Made by a program: the position numbers and the translations under genes. Shown here one piece after another: positions 1 to 6,241 of a stretch of 6,862 bases of DNA (the stretch's first letter is position 1; each line of letters starts with the position of its first letter). The stretch is from Fimenecus sp045595185 (GTDB lineage Bacteria; Bacillota; Clostridia; Oscillospirales; Acutalibacteraceae). The notes under the pieces are model-generated. The model did no database searches. It saw only the letters and a list, made by a program, of their open reading frames with translations, and was not told the DNA's origin. The stretch is taken from assembly GCA_045595185.1 (NCBI GenBank), contig JAZNZX010000049.1, positions 1-6,862 on the forward strand, in the 5' to 3' direction.

Positions 1-1
1 G

Positions 2-1042
2 ACTGTTGAACCGCAGGTAAAAAAAGAGGAGAAAGCGGAACAGGTTATAGCACCTGTTCCCGAAACACCTAAAAAGCGAGTAAAAACATTTAATGAAATC
101 TTTTCTGATTTCTTTGCAGTTTTCTTTCCTGTTAAAGGAGATAGCAGTAAAGAAAAGGTAAGAAAAATTGTTATGGATATATCCATAATTCTGATTATTG
201 CTTGTCTTGTAGGTTTTGTTCAGCTTTTTTTCGAAAGAAGCGGACAGTCGTCATCTGACTCTGTCAACAGTACAGATATTACTGACAGATTAAGTTCTAA
301 TTCTTACGCAGAATCATGGAAGGAAGCTCTTTCAAATCAATCTTCATCATATCCTGAAGGTATGAAAACCGAATTTTCATATTTTTACAATTCAAACAAT
401 GATATGGCAGGTTGGTTGAAAATTAACAATACAAGTCTCGATGTTCAGGTTGTTCAAGGGGATAACAATGAATATTATCTGAACAAGGATTTTTATAAAA
501 ACGATAATAAATCAGGATGTCCGTTCATTGATTATAAGAACGAAACAGTTGAACTTGATGATAATACAATAATTTACGGCAACAACTCATATAATAATTT
601 GATGTTTTCAGTCCTTGAACAGTACAAAACTCTTGAAGGATATAAAAAAGCACCTGTTATTGAGTTCAGTACATTGTATAAGTCATATAGTTTCAAGGTT
701 TTTGCTGTTTTTATTGCAACTGATAGTCCGATAAATGATAACGGATTCAGTTATACAGTTACTGATTTTTCATCAGATAATAAATTTGGAGAGTTTATCA
801 ATGAGGTTAAACTCAGAAGTCTTATAAATACTGATGTTTCGGTACAGACAGACGACAAAATTTTAACTCTTGTTACAACATCACGCGAATTTGATAATGC
901 AAGACTTGTTGTAATGGGAAGAATGGTTCGTGAAAACGAATCAGCAGAAGTGAATATTGATGATGTAACTCTTAATACATCACCAAAATATCCACAAGCA
1001 TGGTACGATAAAAAAGGTGAAAGTAATCCTTTTGCGGAATAA
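2..1042 (+). CDS. Class B sortase-like membrane protein, probable pseudoenzyme (5' end outside window)
   Basis: The reading frame is open from base 2, with 346 residues visible. The first in-frame ATG (173) has no Shine-Dalgarno and falls at the start of the membrane segment, so the true start lies upstream of the window. Visible residues 1-57 are a charged Lys/Glu/Pro-rich cytoplasmic stretch ending in KVRKIV. Residues about 58-77 form one hydrophobic helix, followed by a Ser/Asn-rich linker and a sortase B-like domain (about 125-310) with GWLKI, YYLNKDF and NARLVVMGR. In class B sortases the catalytic residues are His in a YGHN motif, Cys in a TC motif, and Arg in NAR. Here the His position is Asn (YGNN, codon 581-583), the Cys position is Thr (LVTTS, codon 878-880), and only the Arg remains (codon 902-904). 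Transpeptidation is therefore unlikely. The frame is intact and constrained-looking, so this is not an ordinary decayed gene. Family assignment is confident; loss of activity is inferred from the motifs. Gene 2 follows after 39 nt. Confidence 0.82.
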   Translation, partial: TVEPQVKKEEKAEQVIAPVPETPKKRVKTFNEIFSDFFAVFFPVKGDSSKEKVRKIVMDISIILIIACLVGFVQLFFERSGQSSSDSVNSTDITDRLSSNSYAESWKEALSNQSSSYPEGMKTEFSYFYNSNNDMAGWLKINNTSLDVQVVQGDNNEYYLNKDFYKNDNKSGCPFIDYKNETVELDDNTIIYGNNSYNNLMFSVLEQYKTLEGYKKAPVIEFSTLYKSYSFKVFAVFIATDSPINDNGFSYTVTDFSSDNKFGEFINEVKLRSLINTDVSVQTDDKILTLVTTSREFDNARLVVMGRMVRENESAEVNIDDVTLNTSPKYPQAWYDKKGESNPFAE

Positions 1043-1063
1043 ATACGCAGTTGAAAAAAGGGA

Positions 1064-1072
1064 AAAGAGAGG
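1064..1072 (+). promoter_or_regulatory. Ribosome-binding site that sets the start of the CinA/SpoIID-like gene
   Basis: A purine-rich AAGAGAGG stretch ends at 1072. It leaves 9 nt to the ATG at 1082 but only 3 nt to the in-frame TTG at 1076, so ATG 1082 is the better start. The rest of the 39-nt gap after the sortase-like gene shows no terminator or promoter. Confidence 0.6.
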
Positions 1073-1081
1073 TTATTGGAT

Positions 1082-3169
1082 ATGAAAACAAAAGTGTTGT
1101 CACTCAATGTTGACAAAAGTATGTCCTTTGCTCGTTTTCAGGCTCGAATAGAAAGCAGTATCAGTAATTTTACTGACGATTGTGCTTTTCAAGAGTTTGA
1201 AGACATCAGAGAAATGTTTGTCGCATTACAGAGTGCACTTCAGAATGATGAACTGATTATTACAGCAGTTGATGTTAAGAATTATTTAAAGTTTAAAAAC
1301 GCATTAATTCAAGCATTTGGCACAGATGTTGTGTATAATTCAGATGTTCTTAAACGTTTAGAAAATTTAAGTCTTGAAGATAAAAAGAAGCAATCATATG
1401 CTGCTTTCCCTGAACCTGCAACAGTTTTTGTATCAGATGATGGTATGTATTCTGGTTTTGCAATGGTTAATGAAACACAATATTTGATTCTTTTGCCTAT
1501 TGATAATTACCGAATTGACGAAATTTTAAGAAATGGTGTTATTCCGTTCCTTAATGAACAAATGACAGCAAAATATGAGGATATTGTTTCTTCAATTGAA
1601 AAACCTGCATATTATGAAAAGGTTTCTTTTGCCGTAGATAGTATTCTTGAGGCTGATTCACTGGTTGCAATCAATGGCACAAGAAATGCTGAAGTGTTAA
1701 AGAGCTGTGGTGATTCTGTTATCGGCTTTGACAAAGCATTTGTTTTTACTCCATATGTTGAGGATAAGGGTAAAATCAATCCTACAGAATATACAGCACA
1801 GCTTGCAAGAGTAAGTCTTGATTTATCATCTGCAAAACTTGGTGCTTGTATCAGCGATATTTTCACATCAAATGATGCTAAATATATCTGTATTGCTGTT
1901 TCTGACGGTGATTCTGCACTTGTAAGAAAGCTTTATATGGCTGATGATGAGTCTGAACATGAATTTGTTGAAAGTGCAGCTGTTGAGCTTATCGAACTTA
2001 TTGCTGAAAAGGTTTCAGGTAAGAGAAGCGTTGGAATAGAAATTGCTGATGAACAGGAAAATGTAATTACTGATGATGACAAAAAGATTGCGAAGAAAAA
2101 GCCTCTTGGTATTCTTGCAATTGTTATCGGTCTTGTATTTATTATCTGTGCAATTTTTGTATTTATCTTACAATCAAATGATAAAGGTGATTTATTCGGT
2201 TCTTTGTTTGGTAAGGAACAAACTTCAACAACTGAAACCACAACAGAACCAACAAGCACAACAGAGCCAACTACTCTTGGTACTACTGCATACGATGAGA
2301 GTATGATGAAGCTTTCTGATTATATTGTTTCAACCATTTTAAGTATGGACGAGGCAACAATTCAGAATAATATTTCAGAATATAGTAAAGAAATTCCGGA
2401 ATATATTACTGTTAATGGTGAACAGATTCCTACAAAGCAGGCACTTGCTCGTCTTATTACAGCAGAATTGTCAAATGGCTATAAACGCGAGGTTGCTCAG
2501 GCTTATACTGTGGCAGTTTATACTTGTCTTAAGGTAATCGGCAATGATTTTGTTCTTGATAATGTAAGAATTTCTAATAGTCCGAACGGTGTCGTTTTCC
2601 GTGCAGTTGAAGAGGTTTATGGTGATTATCTTACATACAATAACTTCCTTGCAGTACCTTTGTTCCACAATCTTACAGCAGTAAATACTCTTGATATGTC
2701 CCATAAATTACCATACCTTAAGAGTGTAAAATTGGAGCGTCATCAGGATGTTAATATAAGAGATTACGAATCAAGCAAGGTATATTCAGTTGATGAAATG
2801 AAAGCTATTTTACTTAAAAACAACAGTTCAGTTGTACTTTCGGAAAATCCTGCTGAATGGGTTGTTATCAAAGAACACGATGCTTCTGTTTCAAACGAAG
2901 TTGGTAATGTTAAAACAGTACTTTTCAATGGTACAGAGATGACCGGTATTGAATTTAAAATGAAGGTAATGGGTGATGATAAGTTACCGTCAATTTGTTT
3001 TAATATTGTATATAATGCAGAAACAAGTTCATTTGTTGTTACAACTTATGGTCAGGGATATGGAATTGGTATGGGTCAGATTGGTGCAAAATATCTTGCA
3101 ACCCTTGACTATGATTATAAAGCAATTCTTGAAACATATTATGAAGGTGCAACAGTTACAGAGGGGTAA
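1082..3169 (+). CDS. Membrane protein: degenerate CinA-like cytoplasmic region, one TM helix, SpoIID-like extracellular domain
   Basis: 695 residues from ATG 1082. Residues about 1-315 follow the order of CinA by eye. LQNDELIITAVD sits where CinA has its LVITTGGLGPT strand. YNSDVLKRLENL and FPEPATVFVSDDG...GFAM follow, then YLILLPIDNYRIDEIL...IPFL in place of the LPGPPSEM...LPYL segment. ICIAVSDGDSALVRKLYM and a closing helix resemble the end of the CinA C-terminal (nicotinamide-nucleotide amidase) domain. The GGLGPT, GPP, SCTGG and GIAGP signatures are all missing, so this part is probably non-catalytic. A hydrophobic helix spans about 341-364, followed by a Thr/Glu/Pro linker (about 381-402). 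Residues about 450-693 are SpoIID/LytB-like: AELSNGYKREVAQAYTVAVY, a PLFHNLT block, PYLKSV, and GQGYGIGMGQIGAKYLA near the end. SpoIID cleaves peptide-stem-free peptidoglycan strands; its catalytic Glu corresponds to Glu462 here. The usual GYGHG His is Ile. SpoIID call about 0.85, CinA call about 0.55. Confidence 0.8.
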   Translation: MKTKVLSLNVDKSMSFARFQARIESSISNFTDDCAFQEFEDIREMFVALQSALQNDELIITAVDVKNYLKFKNALIQAFGTDVVYNSDVLKRLENLSLEDKKKQSYAAFPEPATVFVSDDGMYSGFAMVNETQYLILLPIDNYRIDEILRNGVIPFLNEQMTAKYEDIVSSIEKPAYYEKVSFAVDSILEADSLVAINGTRNAEVLKSCGDSVIGFDKAFVFTPYVEDKGKINPTEYTAQLARVSLDLSSAKLGACISDIFTSNDAKYICIAVSDGDSALVRKLYMADDESEHEFVESAAVELIELIAEKVSGKRSVGIEIADEQENVITDDDKKIAKKKPLGILAIVIGLVFIICAIFVFILQSNDKGDLFGSLFGKEQTSTTETTTEPTSTTEPTTLGTTAYDESMMKLSDYIVSTILSMDEATIQNNISEYSKEIPEYITVNGEQIPTKQALARLITAELSNGYKREVAQAYTVAVYTCLKVIGNDFVLDNVRISNSPNGVVFRAVEEVYGDYLTYNNFLAVPLFHNLTAVNTLDMSHKLPYLKSVKLERHQDVNIRDYESSKVYSVDEMKAILLKNNSSVVLSENPAEWVVIKEHDASVSNEVGNVKTVLFNGTEMTGIEFKMKVMGDDKLPSICFNIVYNAETSSFVVTTYGQGYGIGMGQIGAKYLATLDYDYKAILETYYEGATVTEG

Positions 3170-3175
3170 AATTAT

Positions 3176-4195
3176 ATGAGTATTTTAGTTACAGGTGGTG
3201 CCGGTTTTATCGGTTCACATACTTGTGTGGAACTTTTGAATGCAGGCTATGAAATTGTTGTTGTTGACAATCTTTACAACTCTAACGAAAAATCTCTTGA
3301 CAGAGTAAAGGAATTAACAGGAAAAGATTTTTCATTCTATCCTTATGATATTCGTGATAAGGAGAATATGAGAAAGGTTTTTGAAAATCATAAGATTGAT
3401 GCTTGTATTCATTTTGCAGGTCTTAAGGCTGTTGGCGAAAGCTGTAGAGAGCCTTTAATGTATTACGATAATAATATCGGTGGTACATTGGCTCTTTGTG
3501 AAGTTATGGCGGAATATAATTGTAAAAAGATTGTATTCAGTTCTTCAGCAACAGTTTATGGTATGAATAATATTTCACCACTTAAAGAGGATATGAAAAC
3601 AGGTGGCACAACAAACCCATACGGTACAACAAAGTATATGATTGAAATTATACTTGATGATTTCCATAAGGCTGATAGTGATTGGGCAGTAACACTTCTT
3701 CGTTATTTCAATCCAATTGGTGCACATAAAAGTGGTCGTATCGGTGAAAATCCAAATGGTATTCCTAATAATCTTATGCCATATATAACACAGGTTGCTA
3801 TTGGTAAATTACCATGCCTTAATGTGTTTGGTGATGATTACAATACTCCTGACGGTACAGGTGTAAGAGATTATATTCATGTTGTTGACCTTGCAATCGG
3901 TCATGTTAAGGCTGTTGAAAAAATACTTAAGGATGAACCAAGTGTTAATGTATATAACCTTGGTACAGGTAACGGATACAGCGTTCTTGATATTGTTAAA
4001 GCATTCCAGCAGGCTTCAGGACAAAAGATTGAGTATAAAATTGCTCCTCGTCGTCCTGGTGACCTTGATGTTTGTTATTCTGATGCATCAAAAGCATATA
4101 ATGAACTTGGTTGGAAGGCTGAACGCAGTCTTCTCGAGATGTGTGAAGATTCATGGAGATGGCAGAGTAATAATCCAAACGGATTTGATGAATAA
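3176..4195 (+). CDS. galE: UDP-glucose 4-epimerase
   Basis: 339 residues, full length for the family (E. coli GalE has 338). It interconverts UDP-glucose and UDP-galactose in the cytoplasm, with tightly bound NAD, for galactose use (Leloir pathway) and for supplying UDP-galactose to surface glycans. The N-terminal Rossmann motif GGAGFIGSH is at residues 7-15. The catalytic set of the extended SDR family is complete: Ser in FSSSATVYG (Ser124), Tyr149 in NPYGTTK and Lys153, matching E. coli numbering. RYFNPIGAH and GTGVRDYIHVVDLA are typical GalE substrate-side motifs, as is RRPGD near the C-terminus. GAGGGG-type ribosome-binding sequence GAGGGG (3161-3166) lies inside the last codons of the preceding gene, 9 nt before the ATG, and the gap is only 6 nt, so the two are probably co-translated. 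No galK or galT is present, which with the envelope-related neighbours favours a role in glycan supply (inference). Confidence 0.96.
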   Translation: MSILVTGGAGFIGSHTCVELLNAGYEIVVVDNLYNSNEKSLDRVKELTGKDFSFYPYDIRDKENMRKVFENHKIDACIHFAGLKAVGESCREPLMYYDNNIGGTLALCEVMAEYNCKKIVFSSSATVYGMNNISPLKEDMKTGGTTNPYGTTKYMIEIILDDFHKADSDWAVTLLRYFNPIGAHKSGRIGENPNGIPNNLMPYITQVAIGKLPCLNVFGDDYNTPDGTGVRDYIHVVDLAIGHVKAVEKILKDEPSVNVYNLGTGNGYSVLDIVKAFQQASGQKIEYKIAPRRPGDLDVCYSDASKAYNELGWKAERSLLEMCEDSWRWQSNNPNGFDE

Positions 4196-4206
4196 TTTCG
4201 TTTAAA

Positions 4207-4214
4207 AAGGGTGA
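4207..4214 (+). promoter_or_regulatory. Ribosome-binding site supporting the GTG start of lemA
   Basis: AAGGGTGA lies 6 nt before GTG 4221 and matches the GGTGAT part of the anti-Shine-Dalgarno complement. The same GGGTGAT form precedes the XRE gene at the right end of the window. The 25-nt gap after galE contains no terminator. Confidence 0.6.
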
Positions 4215-4220
4215 TTTTTT

Positions 4221-4787
4221 GTGAAAAAAGGCTTAATTATTGTTATTGCAATTGTTGCAGTTATTGCGATTTTAGGCGGAAGTATTGTTTCAAGTTACAA
4301 CGGTCTTGTTGATAAACAGGCTAATGTTGAAAATGCAGATGCGCAGATTCAGGTACAGCTTCAACGTAGAGCAGATTTAATTCCTAACCTTGTAAATACA
4401 GTAAAAGCGTACGCATCTCACGAAGAAGATGTTTACACAGCACTGGCTGATGCTCGTGCAAAGCTTAATTCAGCATCAAACCCTGAAGAATATCAGGAAG
4501 CGACAGATAGCTTTGATTCAGCACTTTCAAGACTTTTAGTTGTTGTTGAAAATTATCCTGAACTTAAAGCAGATACAAACTTTATCGCATTACAGGATGA
4601 ACTTGCAGGTACAGAAAACAGACTTTCAACTGCAAGAAAAGATTATAACGATATTGCAACAGATTATAATGCAACAATCAAAAAGTTCCCGACTGTAATT
4701 ATTGCAGGTATGCTCGGATTTGAAAAGGTTGATTTGTTTGAAGCTTCAAGCGAATCACAGACTGCACCAACAGTTTATTTTGACTAA
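4221..4787 (+). CDS. lemA: LemA family membrane protein
   Basis: 188 residues, the usual length for LemA, starting at GTG. A hydrophobic helix at residues about 4-24, with Lys2 and Lys3 before it, anchors the protein, and the rest is helical and expected outside the membrane. Family hallmarks are SYNGLVDKQANVENADAQI (25-43), QLQRRADLIPNLVNTVKAYA (47-65), the heptad-like LQDELAGTENRLSTARKDYN (124-143), and FPTVIIAGMLGFEKVDLFEA near the C-terminus. The molecular role of LemA is not settled; it is commonly encoded next to TPM-domain proteins, as here, where the next gene starts 11 nt downstream. That conserved pairing suggests the two products act together at the membrane (inference). No missing motif or frameshift is seen. 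Confidence 0.95.
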   Translation: MKKGLIIVIAIVAVIAILGGSIVSSYNGLVDKQANVENADAQIQVQLQRRADLIPNLVNTVKAYASHEEDVYTALADARAKLNSASNPEEYQEATDSFDSALSRLLVVVENYPELKADTNFIALQDELAGTENRLSTARKDYNDIATDYNATIKKFPTVIIAGMLGFEKVDLFEASSESQTAPTVYFD

Positions 4788-4798
4788 TTTATAAAGAT

Positions 4799-5644
4799 AT
4801 GAAAAAGCTATTTTCATTTTTGTGTGTCCTGAGTTTAATATTTTCGCTTTCTTTTTCATCATTTGCAATTTCATTTACAGAACCGACAGATGAATTCTTT
4901 GTCAATGACTTTGTAAATATTATTGATGAAAATGATGAGTCAGAAATTATGAAAATCGGTGTTGACTTGTATGAACAAACATCAGCACAGATAGTTGTAG
5001 TCACAATTGATTCGTTAGATGGCTATGATGTGGATGAATATGCACTTGAACTCGGTCGTGCTTGGGGAGTAGGAAGCGAAGAAAAAGATAACGGTGTTGT
5101 TATTTTGCTTTCTCTTTCTGACCGACAGATTTCCATTCAGGTTGGTTACGGTTTAGAGGGCTGTCTTAATGACGGTAAAGTTGGCAGAATTCTTGATAAT
5201 TACGCAATACCGCATTTAAGCAATAACGATTATTCAACAGGTCTTGTTGAAGCGTATAAAGCAGTTGCATCGGTTGTTTGCGAGGAGTATGGAGTTGAGT
5301 TGAATCCGGATTATCAAATTGATAATTATGCAGATGAAACAATATTTTCAGATGATTCCGGTGAAGCTATAGGACAGGTTATGCTTGTTGTGACAACTAT
5401 TGCATTGGTTTTATTTATTATTTTCATCAATAAGCTTTCCGGTGGTAACTCTGACGGTTCAAATCATACAGGCGGTTCACATTACGGTGGTGGACGATAC
5501 TATGGCGGTACAACATATCGCGGAGGCTTTACAGGTGGCTCACGAGGCGGATTTTCCGGCGGAGGCGGTGGCTTCCGTGGTGGCGGTGGCTTCCGTGGTG
5601 GCGGAGGTTCCTTCGGTGGTGGCGGTGCATCAAGAGGGTTCTGA
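4799..5644 (+). CDS. TPM-domain (YgcG-like) secreted/membrane protein with glycine-rich tail
   Basis: 281 residues. Residues 1-23 form a signal peptide (MKK, hydrophobic core, likely cleavage after SSFA). The TPM domain covers about 30-165, with FVNDFVNIID, TSAQIVVVTIDSLDG, the RAWGVGSEEKDNGVVILLS block (88-105) and IQVGYGLEGCLNDGKVGRILD (113-133). A second hydrophobic helix (about 193-211) is followed by a tail of Gly/Ser/Arg/Phe repeats to the end. If the signal peptide is cleaved, the TPM domain is outside and the glycine tail inside, in line with the Lys just after the helix. Plant and corynebacterial TPM proteins have been reported to act as acid phosphatases, but many members have no known activity. 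There is no clear Shine-Dalgarno before the ATG, and the start is 11 nt after the lemA stop, so expression may depend on translational coupling with lemA. Family call is firm; function is unknown. Confidence 0.92.
   Translation: MKKLFSFLCVLSLIFSLSFSSFAISFTEPTDEFFVNDFVNIIDENDESEIMKIGVDLYEQTSAQIVVVTIDSLDGYDVDEYALELGRAWGVGSEEKDNGVVILLSLSDRQISIQVGYGLEGCLNDGKVGRILDNYAIPHLSNNDYSTGLVEAYKAVASVVCEEYGVELNPDYQIDNYADETIFSDDSGEAIGQVMLVVTTIALVLFIIFINKLSGGNSDGSNHTGGSHYGGGRYYGGTTYRGGFTGGSRGGFSGGGGGFRGGGGFRGGGGSFGGGGASRGF
5561..5614 (+). repeat. Three tandem 18-bp units encoding Gly-rich hexapeptides
   Basis: Units lie at 5561-5578, 5579-5596 and 5597-5614. The first two differ at one base (GGAGGCGGTGGCTTCCGT and GGTGGCGGTGGCTTCCGT); the third is more diverged. 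Each encodes a GGGGFR or GGGGSF hexapeptide in the tail of the TPM protein. The stretch is GC-rich in an otherwise AT-rich window. Confidence 0.85.
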
Positions 5645-5647
5645 TTT

Positions 5648-6235
5648 ATGAGAGTTTTTGACTTCGATAATACGCTCTATGACGGTGAAAGCATAATGGA
5701 CGTGTTTCTTTACTTTTTAAAGAAGGATTTTAAGACTATTATCCGTTTTGCACCAAAATTCATTAAAGATTTTATAAGATATAAATTTGATAAAATCACC
5801 GTCGAAGAAGCTATGGAAAGCTACGGAAAAGCATTTAAAGAATATTGCCAAAAATATGACAATATATATGATGAGTTTGAAAAATTCTGGGATTTGAATG
5901 AACATAAGGTTAAAAGCTTCTATTCACAGATTCAGGATGAAAATGATATTGTAGTTTCAGGCTGTCCGTATTGTCTTTTAAAAATAATATGTGACAGAAT
6001 GGGTATAAAGTATTACATAGGCTCTGACATTGACCCAATTAAAGGTGAAATCAACAGCATATGCTATAAAGAACATAAGCTTGAGGTTTTTCGTTCAGTC
6101 TATGGTGATGTTACAATTGATGACTTTTATACCGATTCATTGGCAGATAAGCCTATGATGGATATTTCAAAAAACGTTTTCATGGTAAAGGGTAATGAAA
6201 TTACTCAAACCAAAAAAGACGGTGTAACAATTTAA
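5648..6235 (+). CDS. HAD-superfamily subclass IB phosphatase, PgpC-like
   Basis: 195 residues. HAD motif I is DFDNTLYDG at the N-terminus, with nucleophile Asp5 and acid/base Asp7. Motif II is Ser104 in IVVSGCP, motif III probably Lys144 in YKEHKLEVF, and motif IV TDSLADKPMM with Asp163 and Asp167. All catalytic positions are present, so it should be an active Mg2+-dependent phosphatase. A helical cap at about 15-95 places it in subclass I. The layout, including FLYFLKKDFKTIIRFAPKFI in the cap and YTDSLADKPMMDISKNVFMVKGN at the end, resembles E. coli PgpC (phosphatidylglycerophosphate phosphatase) more than SerB. PgpC has a hydrophobic cap helix; here it is shorter and more basic, which could favour peripheral membrane contact. 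The substrate is not proven. AGAGGG (5633-5638) lies inside the end of the TPM gene, 9 nt before the ATG, and the gap is only 3 nt, so it belongs to the same operon. Confidence 0.85.
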   Translation: MRVFDFDNTLYDGESIMDVFLYFLKKDFKTIIRFAPKFIKDFIRYKFDKITVEEAMESYGKAFKEYCQKYDNIYDEFEKFWDLNEHKVKSFYSQIQDENDIVVSGCPYCLLKIICDRMGIKYYIGSDIDPIKGEINSICYKEHKLEVFRSVYGDVTIDDFYTDSLADKPMMDISKNVFMVKGNEITQTKKDGVTI

Positions 6236-6236
6236 T
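6231..6236 (+). promoter_or_regulatory. Possible -10 box for rnpB
   Basis: TTTAAT overlaps the stop of the HAD gene and would start transcription near 6243, which fits the expected rnpB 5' end. No convincing -35 hexamer is seen 16-18 nt upstream, so rnpB may instead be processed from the operon transcript. Confidence 0.25.
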
Positions 6237-6241
6237 AAATA

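Noticed and set aside
1076..1081. TTG 1076 as start of gene 2
   Set aside because: Only 3 nt from the AGAGG site; ATG 1082 at 9 nt is better placed. The difference is two residues.
751..1116. 121-codon open frame on the - strand
   Set aside because: It is fully explained as the complement of the sortase-like gene; no ribosome-binding site and no recognisable family.
2073..2306. 77-codon + strand frame over the membrane helix and linker of gene 2
   Set aside because: It is an out-of-frame shadow; its Leu/Gln-rich translation comes from the hydrophobic and Thr-rich codons of the real gene.
5400..5651. 83-codon + strand frame over the glycine-rich tail
   Set aside because: Ala/Val-rich shadow of the GGN repeats in another frame; the TPM frame has the family motifs and signal peptide.
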